Position numbers and translations under genes: made by a program. A model generated the notes under the pieces. That model made no database searches. It saw only the letters and a program-made list of their open reading frames with translations, and was not told the DNA's origin. From a bacterium (GTDB lineage Bacteria; Zixibacteria; MSB-5A5; WJJR01), in assembly GCA_035559435.1 (NCBI GenBank), contig DATMBC010000043.1, positions 1 through 54,291 on the forward strand: DNA of 54,291 nt. Direction: 5' to 3'. Below, piece after piece: positions 15,283-25,620 of the stretch. How positions within the stretch are numbered: the first letter of the stretch is position 1; each line of letters starts with the position of its first letter.

Positions 15283-17682
15283 CTATCGCCTGGATTTCGA
15301 CTCGCTCAACTTGCGCGCGAAGGCGGTGATCGCCTCCCACTGGCCGTCGGCGTGAATCCCCGCCTCCTCCAGCACTTTTTCCGCCGATCCGCTGCCGAGA
15401 TAGTGATTGCGACGGAACGAGTGGAGCGTGTGCTCCAGCCCCAGCCCCGAACGCACCCAGCGGTACATCGTCGGCAACGTGAAATCGGTGATCCCCATCG
15501 ATTCGAAGGCCAGATGCTCCGGGAAGATGCGCTCGCGCTCGGCCGCTTCGAGCAGGTTGAACAGCTCCACCGATGAGACGTAGTAGACATTCATGTTGTA
15601 TCCGGCGGCGTCGAGACGGGGGAGAACCTCCCTGACGAAGATCGACGCGACTCCGTTGCCCTGCAGGATGACCGTGCCATCGTAACGCTTCGCCTTCGGA
15701 TCGGCCTTGCGGAGCGCGTAGACGCCCTTGGTCGTCTCCATCCGGTCGGGAAGGCGCAGTTGCTCCCAATCGACCAGTTTGTCGGCGGGGCGGGTGACAA
15801 AGGGGGCCAGCACCGCCGGCCGATGTCGCAGCGCCGTGATCAGCAGCGGCCAGACCTCGCGCGCATCCCACGGGGTCAGCGTGATCATCACCTTGCCGGG
15901 GAAGCACTCCTGCAACAGTTGCAACGCCTGCGGGTCGGCATGGGTGGGGCCGTCCTCGCCGGTCTTCACGCCGGCGTGCGCGTTGACCATGATCCAGGTG
16001 TCATACGGTTGGCCGGTGATGGCCTCGCGCGCCTGCTGGCCGATGCCGTGCAGGCGCGCCGCGATGTGCTCCAGCGCGGCGAGGAAGGCGCCATACGACG
16101 ATGACACGCCGATGTGTGACCCGAAACTGGCCAGGCCGGACATGAAGGCGCCCATGCTGTCTTCACAGATGCCGCCAATCGGGACCAGCCGGGCGTTGGG
16201 ATTGCGCGCCGTGTGATACCATCCTTCGGGGAATCCCTTGGCGATGTTGGCAATGCTGGTCGACCCGGACAGATCGGCGGCGGCGGCGAAAAAACCGCCG
16301 TGCGTGCGCTTGTTCAGTTCGCCCAGCGCGGTGCCCAGGGCGTCGCGCAACGTGACCGTATCACCCGGCTTGTAGCGGAGCGCCTCGGGCGGTTCCTGCG
16401 CGCGGATCCCGGCGTCGGAATAGAGCAGATTCCGCTGCGGCGCCGCGGCCGCCGCGCGACGGACTCGTCCGTTGAGCCGCTCGCGCGCCGCGGCCAGATG
16501 CTCGCCGGCGAAGGTGGTCAACTCGCGGTCGTTTTCGATGGCGGCGCGGATCACCATCAACGTGTCGAAGTAGCACTTCTCGATCCGCTCCGGTGTCTTG
16601 TCCCCCTCGAACCGCGGACAGGTGGCGCCGAAGACCTCCTCGAACTCCATCAGCGACCGGTAGTACCCCTCGGAGGCGAACTTATGCCCGGCGCCGTGCG
16701 ACGCGCGTCCCTCGATGCCATAGCGCCACCCCTTGACGGTGCGATAGATCACCGCGGTGGGCTGGCCGTTGTCCAGCGACAGCGCCAGGCGCTGCGCGGC
16801 CAGCACCTGTCGGAAATCCATTCCGTCGGGGACGTGGATCGCGTTCCAATCGTGGAAAAGCGTCAGCTCCAGCGGATTCCACTGCACATACTCGCCGGGG
16901 CCGCTCTCGTCGAGGCAGACATGGTTGGAGTCGATTGAGGCCTGGTTGAAATCGACGTGGAGAATGACATTCGACAGCCCGATGGTGGCCGCGGCCGCCA
17001 GCGCTTCATGGACACGCCCCGGCGTCATCCCGCCTTCGCCTTCGAGGACATGCACCCGCGGCGGATCATCGCGATAGACATCCCTGGCGCCCAGCGCCAG
17101 GCCGAAGGCGGCCGGCACACCGACACCGCTCGCGCCGGTGGCGTGCTTTACAAACGGCACATAGCAGGTCGGGTGGCCATCCAGCGCCTTGGCGCGCAGT
17201 TGCCGGAACAGCGGCGTGGTGGTGGTCGGATTGCGACGGAACCCCAGCAGATCCTCCAAGCGCAGTTGCCGTTTCTCCGGCGCCAGCAGATCGGGACGCG
17301 CCACCCGCGCCAGTTCGTTGCGCAGCGCCCAATGGGCATAAAGCCCCATCGCCTTGTGTCCGGCGGCGTAGGAGAGGATGTCGTTGTCGGGACGGTCGGG
17401 TAAGCCGAGATCATAATCGAGCGACTGGTAGATGATCCCCTGCACGATCCGCCCCGAGGAGATGCTACCGCCCGGATGCCCCGAGGTGGGCACGAAGTTG
17501 TACATGATGGCGCAGAGCGTGCGGTAGATCAGATCGAGCTTCTCCCACTGGCCGAGCTCGCTGGTGTCGAAACGCGTTCCCTGTGCCGACGGGTGCGCCG
17601 CGATGTCGTAGAAGCGGCCGCGCCGCGGCAGAAGCGGCATGGCGGTCCGTGCGGAGGGGTGGGGTTCGGCGATGGCGGGCAT
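15283..17682 (-). CDS. transketolase-like thiamine-diphosphate enzyme (large form)
   Basis: 799 aa from the ATG at 17682, which has AGGAG 8 bases upstream; an in-frame ATG at 17721 gives 812 aa but has a poorer ribosome site. Usual transketolases are ~660-680 aa. Features: TSGHPGGSISSGRIVQG (N-terminal ThDP domain), VLEGEGGMTPGRVHEAL with VDFNQASID some 25 residues later (the Mg/ThDP motif, normally GDG...N), and HAGVKTGEDGPTHADPQ (transketolase pyrimidine-domain signature). It should transfer two-carbon units between sugar phosphates in the non-oxidative pentose phosphate pathway. The larger size suggests a distinct subfamily, so exact substrates are open. Transcribed divergently from the ARPP-1 gene. 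Confidence 0.85.
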   Translation of the reverse strand: MPAIAEPHPSARTAMPLLPRRGRFYDIAAHPSAQGTRFDTSELGQWEKLDLIYRTLCAIMYNFVPTSGHPGGSISSGRIVQGIIYQSLDYDLGLPDRPDNDILSYAAGHKAMGLYAHWALRNELARVARPDLLAPEKRQLRLEDLLGFRRNPTTTTPLFRQLRAKALDGHPTCYVPFVKHATGASGVGVPAAFGLALGARDVYRDDPPRVHVLEGEGGMTPGRVHEALAAAATIGLSNVILHVDFNQASIDSNHVCLDESGPGEYVQWNPLELTLFHDWNAIHVPDGMDFRQVLAAQRLALSLDNGQPTAVIYRTVKGWRYGIEGRASHGAGHKFASEGYYRSLMEFEEVFGATCPRFEGDKTPERIEKCYFDTLMVIRAAIENDRELTTFAGEHLAAARERLNGRVRRAAAAAPQRNLLYSDAGIRAQEPPEALRYKPGDTVTLRDALGTALGELNKRTHGGFFAAAADLSGSTSIANIAKGFPEGWYHTARNPNARLVPIGGICEDSMGAFMSGLASFGSHIGVSSSYGAFLAALEHIAARLHGIGQQAREAITGQPYDTWIMVNAHAGVKTGEDGPTHADPQALQLLQECFPGKVMITLTPWDAREVWPLLITALRHRPAVLAPFVTRPADKLVDWEQLRLPDRMETTKGVYALRKADPKAKRYDGTVILQGNGVASIFVREVLPRLDAAGYNMNVYYVSSVELFNLLEAAERERIFPEHLAFESMGITDFTLPTMYRWVRSGLGLEHTLHSFRRNHYLGSGSAEKVLEEAGIHADGQWEAITAFARKLSESKSRR

Positions 17683-17828
17683 ATCAGAAACTCCTGCTGG
17701 GTCGGTGAGTGTCCGGTTCATCGAGCATCAATGTCCCTCAGAAACTACGGCATTCGCCACGGGGCCGACACCGCCCCGGCAAAGTATTGACAGCCGCGGC
17801 CGGCGGGATTTGACAACCATCGACAGCG

Positions 17829-17840
17829 GCAAACGTTTGC
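17829..17840. promoter_or_regulatory. perfect 12-bp palindrome, possible operator
   Basis: GCAAACGTTTGC is a perfect palindrome with a central CG, the general shape of LacI-family operators. It lies in the divergent region between the transketolase-like gene and the ARPP-1 gene, close to two TTGACA hexamers (near 17785 and 17810) and upstream of a TATAAC at 17880-17885. A regulatory role is inference. Confidence 0.4.
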
Positions 17841-17942
17841 GCAACTGGCCACGTTGGAGTGGTAACAGGCGGTAGGCAGTATAACCTGGGACGCGCGGAG
17901 TCCGACCGCGACGTGTGCCCATCACAGGAAGTGAGGGAGTTC

Positions 17943-18935
17943 ATGAACGTCGCTGTACGGGAATACCTGGCCCGTATTCGCACCGGGCCGGTCCAGTCTT
18001 ACAAGCGCTTGGCGGTGGTGCCGTTGTTTGCCGAAGGAAACGGCGGCCCCGACTACATGACGTTGTCCGAAGCGATGTCCGCCGGAGTCCTGATCGTGAC
18101 CGAAATGTCCGCCGCTGGGCGCGTTCCGGAATTGTTCGTCGAAAACACCTCCGACCGTCCGATTCTGCTGCTCGATGGGGAGGAGGTGGCCGGCGCCAAG
18201 CAGAATCGCGTGCTGAACACCTCGGTCCTGCTGAAGGGGAAATCGAAGACGCTGATCCCGGTCAGTTGCACCGAACAGGGACGCTGGCATTACACCAGCA
18301 GCACCTTCGCGGATTCGGGCGTGGTTATGTCGCCGCGGATGCGCGCGCGCAAGATGAACTTCGTGACGCGATCGGTGCGCGCCGAGGGTTTATTCCTCTC
18401 TGATCAGGGGGACGTCTGGAGGAGCGTGGCCGAACTGGCCCACAGCACGTCGACCATGTCGCCGACCCGCGCCATGCGCGATACCTTTGCGCAGCGCGCC
18501 AACGATCTGCAGGAGTACGTCTCACACTTCCGCGTGGAACCCGGGCAGAACGGGATGCTGGTATTCGTCGCGGGAGAGCCGATGGGGTTCGATGCGCTCT
18601 CGCGTCCGGAGGCATTCGCCACGCTGGCGCCGAAGCTCCTGCGAAGCGCCGCAATGGAGGCGCTCGCGGTGGGGAAGGATGACGGCCCCGCGGTCAACGT
18701 GGCGGCGGCGGAAGCATTTCTTCGCCGGGCCGCCGCGCTGACACCAACCCCGCACCCATCGATCGGGCTGGGCGAGGACTGGCGTTTCGAGGGCGATGAC
18801 CTGGTCGGCTCGGCGCTGGTTGTCGAGGGGGTCGTAATCCACACCGCCTTCTTCCGCGCCCTGCGTGCCGCCGAGGGCGAGGATCATTTTCCTTCGCTGG
18901 GCCGGCGGCGGGGATTTCGCAGCGACCGGCCGTAG
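17943..18935 (+). CDS. ARPP-1 family protein
   Basis: 330 aa from the ATG at 17943, with GAGGGAG 3-4 bases upstream; the frame opens further upstream without better signals. The sequence follows the ARPP-1 (DUF6569-type) pattern: YKRLAVVPLFAEG, TLSEAMSAGVLIVTEMS, VPELFVENTSDRPILLLDGE, EEVAGAKQNRVLNTSVLL and KTLIPVSCTEQGRWHY. The family is named for its association with ADP-ribosylglycohydrolase and phosphatase-type genes and is predicted to be cytoplasmic; its biochemical role is not established to my knowledge. No such partner genes are adjacent here. A terminator-like hairpin follows at 18985-19023. Confidence 0.85.
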   Translation: MNVAVREYLARIRTGPVQSYKRLAVVPLFAEGNGGPDYMTLSEAMSAGVLIVTEMSAAGRVPELFVENTSDRPILLLDGEEVAGAKQNRVLNTSVLLKGKSKTLIPVSCTEQGRWHYTSSTFADSGVVMSPRMRARKMNFVTRSVRAEGLFLSDQGDVWRSVAELAHSTSTMSPTRAMRDTFAQRANDLQEYVSHFRVEPGQNGMLVFVAGEPMGFDALSRPEAFATLAPKLLRSAAMEALAVGKDDGPAVNVAAAEAFLRRAAALTPTPHPSIGLGEDWRFEGDDLVGSALVVEGVVIHTAFFRALRAAEGEDHFPSLGRRRGFRSDRP

Positions 18936-18984
18936 GCAGGTCATCGGGACAAAGAGAAATCTCTCACATCTTACTCCGTCTTAA

Positions 18985-19030
18985 AATTCCCCTCTTCCGC
19001 TGTCTTGGCGGGAGGGGGGAATTCATTTTC
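18985..19030 (+). terminator. hairpin terminator after the ARPP-1 gene
   Basis: AATTCCCC (18985-18992) pairs with GGGGAATT (19016-19023), with additional inner CCGC/GCGG pairing, followed by CATTTTC. The rest of the gap up to 19320 has no gene; it should contain the promoter of the respiratory operon, but I could not assign clear -35/-10 boxes. Confidence 0.6.
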
Positions 19031-19320
19031 TCCCGTGGTGTTGCAGCGCCGCAAACCGGATCGGATCGATCGCGTTAAGGATTCAACCGGCGCCTCAAAT
19101 CTGCCCCGCCCCTGGTCTGATTAAGCGCTTCTTGTGAAATTTTTGTCAATTTTTCGCACGGACCTCTTCCCAAGCCGCGGGAAATTGCGTATCCCTCACG
19201 CTCCCAATCGGGACCCCTCCCCGGTTGGCGGCGAAAAAGAGAGTGGTTCTGAGGGGTTACCGCGGACGCCATGGAAGACCCGAAGCGGTCCCGCCGGAAG
19301 GTAACGAGCGTCGCGGTCTT

Positions 19321-20013
19321 ATGATGTCAGAGCGAGAACAAGACAGAAACAGTCCTGATATTGGCTTGCCGCAGCTTTTCCCGCCTTGGACCAATCGCTT
19401 GCCGCTGGTCATCGCGCTGGCAGGGGTGGGGCTGATCGTTGGCGCGGTCTTTTTCTTTTGGCATTTCGGGTCGCCGAAGTTCACCGATGTCGGCTACCGT
19501 CCCGAGCAGCCGGTGCCCTACAGCCACAAACTGCACGCGGGCGATCTCGGCATCGACTGCCGCTACTGCCACACCGGCGTGGAGACCGGGCCGCACGCCG
19601 GTGTTCCGCCCACCCAGACCTGCATGAACTGCCACAAGCTCATCCTGCCGGAGAGCCCGAAGCTGCTCCCGGTGCGCGAGAGCTGGGCGACACGCGTGCC
19701 AATCACATGGGTCAAGGTGCATGACCTGCCGCAGTACGCCTACTTCAACCACGGCGTCCATGTGCGCGCCGGTGTCGGCTGTGAAAGCTGCCACGGAAAC
19801 GTGGCGGAGATGGAAAAGGTGACCCTGCGCGAGACGCTTTCGATGTCCTGGTGTCTTGATTGCCACCGCAACCCCGACCCGCACCTGCGCCGTCCGGAGG
19901 ATGTCACCAGGATGAACTGGACCCCCGGGCCCGACCACGCCTCATATGTGGCCCGCTGGAAAACCGAGCACAAGATCATACCCCCGGAGGACTGCGCCGC
20001 GTGTCATCGCTAA
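19321..20013 (+). CDS. actA: alternative complex III subunit ActA, pentaheme cytochrome c
   Basis: 230 aa from the double ATG at 19321; a longer frame starting at a TTG (19225) lacks a ribosome site. One membrane helix (residues ~22-45) anchors a periplasmic domain with exactly five CxxCH heme c motifs: CRYCH, CMNCH, CESCH, CLDCH and CAACH, the last at the C-terminus. This matches ActA of ACIII, which passes electrons from menaquinol oxidation towards the oxidase. It is the first gene of the respiratory operon and its end overlaps the start of actB by 13 bases. Confidence 0.95.
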   Translation: MMSEREQDRNSPDIGLPQLFPPWTNRLPLVIALAGVGLIVGAVFFFWHFGSPKFTDVGYRPEQPVPYSHKLHAGDLGIDCRYCHTGVETGPHAGVPPTQTCMNCHKLILPESPKLLPVRESWATRVPITWVKVHDLPQYAYFNHGVHVRAGVGCESCHGNVAEMEKVTLRETLSMSWCLDCHRNPDPHLRRPEDVTRMNWTPGPDHASYVARWKTEHKIIPPEDCAACHR

Positions 20014-23000
20014 ATCCACAGACGCCGCCGTCCGGACGCGACTACTGGCGCAGCCTGGATGCCCGCGCCGAGACGCCGCTGGCGCAGGAGTATCTGCGCC
20101 GCGAGTTTACCGAAGGTGCCTCCGAGCTTTTCGATGGCGTGTCGCGGCGCAAGTTCCTGTCGCTGATGAGCGCCTCGGTGGCGCTGGCCACCTTCGCCGG
20201 GTGCCGCAAGCCGGTTGAGAAGATCATTCCGTATGTCGTGCCGCCGGAAAACCTTGTCCCCGGCATTCCGCAGTATTACGCGACCACCATGCCCCTGGGC
20301 GCCCATGCCTACGGGCTGCTGGTCGAAGCGCATGAAGGGCGCCCCACCAAAATCGAAGGTAACACACGGCATCCCGCGACCCGCGGCCGATCGAACGCCA
20401 TCCTGCAGGCGGCGATTCTGGGACTCTATGATCCCGATCGCTCGCGGGTTGTCCTTCATCATGGGGGCGAGCGCACCTGGGCCGATTTCGTCGCCTTCTG
20501 GCGTCCGCTGCTGGAGAAACACCGTCAGACGGGCGGCGCGGGGCTGGCGATCCTATCCGAGGAATTTGCCTCGCCGACTCTGGCGCGGCTGAAAACCGAA
20601 TTCCACGCCGCCTTCCCGCAGGGCACATGGGTGGCCTATGAGCCGATGGCCATGGAGAACCCGCTGCGCGGGACAGCCGCCGCGCTCGGGCAGACGTTGC
20701 GTCCCGTCCATCGCTTCGACCGTGCCGCGCGCGTGTTGGCGTTGGACTGCGATTTCCTGCTGACTGAACCGGAATCAATCACGGCAACCGCCGACTTTGC
20801 CGCGCGTCGTCAGATGTTGTCTCCGTCCGACGAGATGAACCGGCTCTATGTCGTCGAGGGCGCTTACTCCCTGACCGGCACAATGGCCGATCATCGGCTG
20901 CGGTTGAAGGCAGGCCGGATCGGCGCTTTTGCCGCGACATTGGCCAATCGGCTGCGCGAGCGCGGGCTGGCCGTGGCCGGCGGTCTATTGCCCTCCGATT
21001 CCGCCATCGGCCGCGACTGGCTGGACGCCGTCGCCGATGATTTGATGGCGCATCGCGGCGCGTCGCTGGTCTGCGCCGGCATGGCGCAGCCGCCGGCGGT
21101 GCATGCGTTGGTGGCCGCCATCAACTTTGCGCTCGGCAATGTCGGGCAGACGGTCGAGTACCGGTCGCTGCCTGATGCCGCCCTCTCCGACACCGATCAG
21201 TTGGCCGCGCTCACCGACGCCATGCAGGCGGGCACGGTCGACACGCTGGTGATGCTGGGCGGCAATCCGGTCTACAACGCGCCCGCCGATCTGAGATTCG
21301 CCGCCGCGCTCACCAAGGTCGCCAATGCCATCCACCTCTCGCCCTATCTGGACGAAACATCGCGTCGTTGCCACTGGCATATCCCGCGCGCGCATTTCCT
21401 CGAAGCCTGGGGCGATGCCCGCGCCGTCGATGGCACACTCAGCGTCATTCAGCCGTTGATCGAGCCGCTCTTCAACGGCCATTCCGACATCGAGCTGGCG
21501 GAGCTGATCACCAGCGGACGCGAGACCCGCGGCTATGATCTGGTGCGCGCCACCTGGACCGATTTCCTGCCGGGCCTCGGCTTCGAGGCGGCCTGGCAGA
21601 AGGTTCTCCACGACGGTCTGCTGGAAAACAGCGCCGTGCCGCCGGCGGAGGCTGTCATCGATCCGCAGCGTTTGGCCGGACATCTGGCCGCGCATGCGTG
21701 GTCGAATGACGCCGCCGGACTGGAGCTGACGTTTGCGCCGTCGCCGTCGGTCCACGATGGCCGATTCGCCAACAACGGCTGGTTGCAGGAACTGCCCAAT
21801 TCACTGACCAAAGTGACCTGGGACAATCCCGCGATCATCTCGCCGGCCAGCGCGCGCCGTCTGGGCTTTGAGACCCTGCCGACACTGAAAAGCAATCGCG
21901 TCGACCTGGCGCGTCTGGAGCTCAATGGCCGCTCGCTGGAAATCCCGGTCTGGGTTCAGCCCGGACAGGCCGATGACACCGTGACCGTGTTTGTCGGTTA
22001 TGGCCGTGAGAGTCTCGGCCGCGTCGCCGATGGTGTCGGCTTCGATGTCTACCCGCTGCGGACACGCGCCGCCGCCTTCATCGCCGCCGGCGCCGCTCTG
22101 CAGCCGACCGGACGCACCTATCCGATCGCCGCCACGCAGGAGCACGGCGCGATGGAGGGGCGGCCGATTGTGCGCGAGGGGACCATCGAGGAGTTCCGCC
22201 GGAACCCCGCGTTTGCCCGCGACATGGTCAAGCATCCGCCGCTGGTGTCGCTGTGGAAGGAGCACTCTTACGATGAGGGCCATCAGTGGGGCATGTCGAT
22301 CGATCTGACCATGTGCACCGGCTGCAACGCCTGCACGATCGCCTGCCAGAGCGAGAACAACATCCCGGTGGTGGGCAAAGAGCAGGTCAGCCGCGGACGC
22401 GAGATGCACTGGATCCGTGTCGACCGCTACTTCACCGGGGATGAGGACGAGCCCGACGTCGTGCATCAGCCCGTCGCCTGCGTGCATTGCGAAAACGCCC
22501 CCTGCGAGCAGGTCTGCCCGGTGGCGGCGACGGTGCACAGCGCCGACGGCCTCAATCAGATGGTGTACAACCGCTGCATCGGCACGCGCTACTGCTCGAA
22601 CAACTGCCCGTACAAGGTGCGCCGGTTCAACTTCTTCAACTACGTCAAGGAAACGCCGGAGGTGATGAAGATGGCGATGAACCCCGATGTCACCATGCGC
22701 TTCCGCGGCGTGATGGAAAAATGCACCTACTGCGTCCAGCGCATCAGCCGCGGCCGCATCAACGCCAAGGCGGAAGGCCGCGACTTGGTCGACGGCGACA
22801 TCGTCAGCGCCTGCCAGCAGGCCTGCCCCGCCGGCGCCATCGTCTTCGGCAACATCAACGATCCCGACAGCCGGGTCTCGCGCATGCGCCAATTGGCGCA
22901 GCGCTATGAACTGCTCGGCGAATACAACACCCAACCGCGCACGTCCTTTTTGGCCAAACTGCGCAACCCCAACCCGGCGCTGCTGGCCGCGACGTCCGGG

Positions 23001-23018
23001 AGAACGGCATCCGCGTGA
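20001..23018 (+). CDS. actB: alternative complex III subunit ActB, molybdopterin-oxidoreductase-like/Fe-S protein
   Basis: 1005 aa from a GTG at 20001, with GGAGG 10 bases upstream and a 13-base overlap with actA. A twin-arginine-like signal (SRRKFLSLM, residues ~48-56) is followed by the lipobox-like LATFAGC, so the protein is exported folded and probably lipidated. Residues ~80-730 form the molybdopterin-oxidoreductase-like region (no cofactor in known ACIII). The C-terminal ~250 residues are a ferredoxin-like domain with four cysteine clusters: [35 protein letters not shown] and CTYC...CQQAC. This is the fused B1-B2 arrangement of ActB. It is expected to bind the periplasmic face of the complex and relay electrons. 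Confidence 0.95.
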   Translation: MSSLNPQTPPSGRDYWRSLDARAETPLAQEYLRREFTEGASELFDGVSRRKFLSLMSASVALATFAGCRKPVEKIIPYVVPPENLVPGIPQYYATTMPLGAHAYGLLVEAHEGRPTKIEGNTRHPATRGRSNAILQAAILGLYDPDRSRVVLHHGGERTWADFVAFWRPLLEKHRQTGGAGLAILSEEFASPTLARLKTEFHAAFPQGTWVAYEPMAMENPLRGTAAALGQTLRPVHRFDRAARVLALDCDFLLTEPESITATADFAARRQMLSPSDEMNRLYVVEGAYSLTGTMADHRLRLKAGRIGAFAATLANRLRERGLAVAGGLLPSDSAIGRDWLDAVADDLMAHRGASLVCAGMAQPPAVHALVAAINFALGNVGQTVEYRSLPDAALSDTDQLAALTDAMQAGTVDTLVMLGGNPVYNAPADLRFAAALTKVANAIHLSPYLDETSRRCHWHIPRAHFLEAWGDARAVDGTLSVIQPLIEPLFNGHSDIELAELITSGRETRGYDLVRATWTDFLPGLGFEAAWQKVLHDGLLENSAVPPAEAVIDPQRLAGHLAAHAWSNDAAGLELTFAPSPSVHDGRFANNGWLQELPNSLTKVTWDNPAIISPASARRLGFETLPTLKSNRVDLARLELNGRSLEIPVWVQPGQADDTVTVFVGYGRESLGRVADGVGFDVYPLRTRAAAFIAAGAALQPTGRTYPIAATQEHGAMEGRPIVREGTIEEFRRNPAFARDMVKHPPLVSLWKEHSYDEGHQWGMSIDLTMCTGCNACTIACQSENNIPVVGKEQVSRGREMHWIRVDRYFTGDEDEPDVVHQPVACVHCENAPCEQVCPVAATVHSADGLNQMVYNRCIGTRYCSNNCPYKVRRFNFFNYVKETPEVMKMAMNPDVTMRFRGVMEKCTYCVQRISRGRINAKAEGRDLVDGDIVSACQQACPAGAIVFGNINDPDSRVSRMRQLAQRYELLGEYNTQPRTSFLAKLRNPNPALLAATSGRTASA

Positions 23019-24430
23019 GCTCGCAGATCAACCACACCGTGGCCGCGGCGTCCGAACCGCCGCTTATTCTCGGCAACCCGACCTTTGGCGCCGTCTCCGA
23101 ACGGATCAGCGCCATCACCGAGCGAAAGACCACCCGCGCCTGGTACATCGCCTTTGGCGTCGCGCTCTCGCTGCTCGGTCTGTTTGTCATCATGGTCGGC
23201 TATCTGGTCTATGAGGGCATCGGCATCTGGGGCGTGAATGTGCCGACCGGCTGGGGCTGGGCGATCATCAACTTTGTCTGGTGGGTCGGTATCGGCCATG
23301 CCGGCACGCTGATTTCCGCCATTCTCTTCTTGCTGCGGCAGCGGTGGCGGACCTCGATCAACCGTTTCGCCGAGGCGATGACACTCTTCGCCGTGATCTG
23401 CGCGCTGATGTTCCCGGCGCTGCATGTCGGGCGCGTTTGGCTGGCCTACTACATGTTTCCGTTGCCCAATCAGATGGGGATGTGGCCCAACTGGCGCAGC
23501 CCGCTTCTGTGGGACGTGTTCGCCGTCAGCACCTACTTCACCGTGTCGCTTTTGTTCTGGTATGTCGGTCTGGTGCCCGATCTGGCGACGATGCGCGACC
23601 GCGCCACCAGCCGTCTGCGCAAATTCGTGCTGGGCATCTTCTCGCTGGGGTGGCGCGGGGGCAACCGGCAGTGGCGGCACTATGAACTGGCGTACCTGCT
23701 CCTCGCCGGACTGTCGACGCCGCTGGTGCTGTCGGTGCACTCGGTCGTGTCGACCGACTTCTGCGTCAGTCTGATGCCCGGCTGGCACACCACGATCTTT
23801 CCGCCGTATTTCGTCGCCGGCGCGATTTTCTCGGGCTTTGCGATGGTGGTCACGCTCTCGATCATCGCGCGCAAGATCTTCGGGCTGACCGATTTCATCA
23901 CCGCCCGCCATCTCGACATCATGTCGAAGGTCATGCTGGTCACCGGCATGATGGTGGCCTACGCCTATACCATTGAGTTTTTCACCGCCTGGTACTCGGG
24001 CAATCTCTACGAGCGCTTCGTCTTCCTCAATCGCGCCACCGGGCCGTATGCCTGGGGCTACTGGACGATGATTTTCTGCAACATCGTGGTGCCGCAGGCG
24101 TTCTGGTTCAAGCGTCTGCGCCAAAGCATCCCGGTGCTGTTTATCGCCTCGATTCTGATCAATGTCGGCATGTGGTTCGAGCGGTTCGTGATCGTCATCA
24201 CCTCGCTCACACAGGACTTCCTGCCGGCCTCGTGGGATTACTACAAGCCGACGATGTTTGATATCGGCCTCTTTGCCGGGTCGTTCGGGTTGTTCTTTAC
24301 CTTGTTCCTGCTGTTTATCCGTTTCCTGCCGATGATCGCGATGGCGGAGGTCAAAGGCGTGCTGCCCCAGGCCGACCCGCACCATCACGGTCCGGCGCAG
24401 AAAGAAACGGCCGCGGGGGTGCACGGATGA
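23015..24430 (+). CDS. actC: alternative complex III subunit ActC, NrfD/PsrC-like membrane protein
   Basis: 471 aa, starting at a GTG that overlaps the actB stop (GTGA). About ten hydrophobic helices are visible between residues ~40 and 455, as in NrfD/PsrC-type quinone-binding subunits. Blocks such as [18 protein letters not shown] and [13 protein letters not shown] match ActC, in which the conserved His and charged residues near the periplasmic side shape the menaquinol site. It is the main integral subunit of ACIII. It ends in a His-rich tail (DPHHHGPA). Its stop overlaps the actD start by four bases. Confidence 0.95.
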   Translation: MSSQINHTVAAASEPPLILGNPTFGAVSERISAITERKTTRAWYIAFGVALSLLGLFVIMVGYLVYEGIGIWGVNVPTGWGWAIINFVWWVGIGHAGTLISAILFLLRQRWRTSINRFAEAMTLFAVICALMFPALHVGRVWLAYYMFPLPNQMGMWPNWRSPLLWDVFAVSTYFTVSLLFWYVGLVPDLATMRDRATSRLRKFVLGIFSLGWRGGNRQWRHYELAYLLLAGLSTPLVLSVHSVVSTDFCVSLMPGWHTTIFPPYFVAGAIFSGFAMVVTLSIIARKIFGLTDFITARHLDIMSKVMLVTGMMVAYAYTIEFFTAWYSGNLYERFVFLNRATGPYAWGYWTMIFCNIVVPQAFWFKRLRQSIPVLFIASILINVGMWFERFVIVITSLTQDFLPASWDYYKPTMFDIGLFAGSFGLFFTLFLLFIRFLPMIAMAEVKGVLPQADPHHHGPAQKETAAGVHG

Positions 24431-24969
24431 GCGGCTCCGGACGCATTCTCGGCATTCTCGGTCAGTTCGACGGGCCCGGCGCGCTCATGCGCGCGGCCTA
24501 TGGGGTCCGTGACGCCGGCTACAAGCATTTCGACTGTCATTCGCCGTTCCCGATCCATGGCATGGACGAGGCGATGGGGATGCGGCGCTCGCCGCTGGGC
24601 TGGCTGGTCGGACTGTCGGCGATCGTCGGCGTCGGCGGCGCCTTCCTGCTGCAGTGGTGGGCATCGACCATCGCCTACCCGTTCGTCATCGGCGGCAAGC
24701 CGTATTTCAGTTTCCAGGCCTATGTCCCAATCAGTTTCGGCGTCGGGGTGCTCTTGTCGGCCATCACCGCCGTCTTCGGCATGTTTCACCTGAACCGGTT
24801 GCCGCGTCTGCATCATCCGGTCTTCTATTCCGACCGGTTCCGCGCGGCCTCCAACGACGGCTTCTTTGTCTCGATCGAGGCCAACGAACCCAACTTTGAC
24901 CCGGCGCAGGCCGAGGAATTGCTCAGGCGGCTCGGCGCCATCCATGTCGAGCTGTTGCGGGGAGAGTAG
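24427..24969 (+). CDS. actD: alternative complex III subunit ActD (DUF3341)
   Basis: 180 aa. Matches the DUF3341 pattern: an N-terminal cytoplasmic domain with [24 protein letters not shown] and [17 protein letters not shown], then two membrane helices (about 58-82 and 100-120), then a C-terminal cytoplasmic part ending [14 protein letters not shown]. The start overlaps the actC stop in ATGA. It is an accessory membrane subunit of ACIII that packs against ActC; no cofactor is expected. Confidence 0.93.
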   Translation: MSGSGRILGILGQFDGPGALMRAAYGVRDAGYKHFDCHSPFPIHGMDEAMGMRRSPLGWLVGLSAIVGVGGAFLLQWWASTIAYPFVIGGKPYFSFQAYVPISFGVGVLLSAITAVFGMFHLNRLPRLHHPVFYSDRFRAASNDGFFVSIEANEPNFDPAQAEELLRRLGAIHVELLRGE

Positions 24970-24973
24970 CGAC

Positions 24974-25615
24974 GTGATCCGGTCGTGGATGAAAAGCGGG
25001 CTGGAGCGCATGGCGCGGCGGGGCGCGGTGTGTGTCGCCGCGGCGTTGTCGCTGTGGTCCTGCCAGGGCCAGCCGAGCGCCGATCCGCCGATTCACCTGA
25101 ATCCGAATATGGACAATCAGGAGAAGCTGGTGGCCTACGGCGAAAGCCGGATCTCCGCCGACGGCGCGGCGATGCGCACGCCGCCGGCCGGGACCGTGGC
25201 CCGCGGCCAACTGGTCACCGACATCGCCTATCACACCGGCGTCGACGCATCCGGCGACACGCTGCGCCAGATGCCGGTTGCGATCACCATGCCGCTTTTG
25301 CAGCGCGGACGCGAGCGTTTCAACATCTTCTGCTCGCCCTGCCATGGGCAGGTGGGCGATGGCCGTGGGATCATGGTCACGCGCGGCTATGTTCCGCCGC
25401 CCAGTTTCCACACCGACCGTATCCGCAACATGCGCGACGGCGAGATCTTCGGCGTCATCACCAACGGCGTGCGCAACATGCCCTCCTACCGTCATCAGAT
25501 TCCGGTCGATGACCGCTGGGCGATCACCGCCTACCTGCGCACCCTGCAACGCGCGCACAATGCGACGCTCAATGATATTCCGCTCGAACAGCGCGACAAA
25601 CTGGGGACACCGTAA
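24974..25615 (+). CDS. actE: alternative complex III subunit ActE, monoheme cytochrome c lipoprotein
   Basis: 213 aa from a GTG at 24974, four bases after the actD stop, with GGGGAGAG about 8 bases upstream. A short signal sequence ends in the lipobox SLWSC, giving a lipidated cytochrome. One heme c motif, CSPCH (after FNIF), with a likely axial Met in NMPSYRHQI about 55 residues later. It matches ActE, the monoheme subunit of ACIII at the periplasmic surface that hands electrons on to the oxidase. Closely spaced with its neighbours, so part of the same transcript. Confidence 0.94.
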   Translation: MIRSWMKSGLERMARRGAVCVAAALSLWSCQGQPSADPPIHLNPNMDNQEKLVAYGESRISADGAAMRTPPAGTVARGQLVTDIAYHTGVDASGDTLRQMPVAITMPLLQRGRERFNIFCSPCHGQVGDGRGIMVTRGYVPPPSFHTDRIRNMRDGEIFGVITNGVRNMPSYRHQIPVDDRWAITAYLRTLQRAHNATLNDIPLEQRDKLGTP

Positions 25616-25620
25616 ACGGC

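Noticed and set aside
19225-19320. Upstream TTG start extending ActA by 32 residues
   Set aside because: No ribosome site, and the extension would place an unusual basic segment before the membrane anchor; the ATG pair at 19321 fits the family.
22904-24424. Long minus-strand open frame (506 aa) opposite actB/actC
   Set aside because: Its translation is Arg/His/Asp/Glu-rich with no family motifs, and the plus strand carries well-conserved ACIII genes. It is an antisense artefact of GC-rich codon use.
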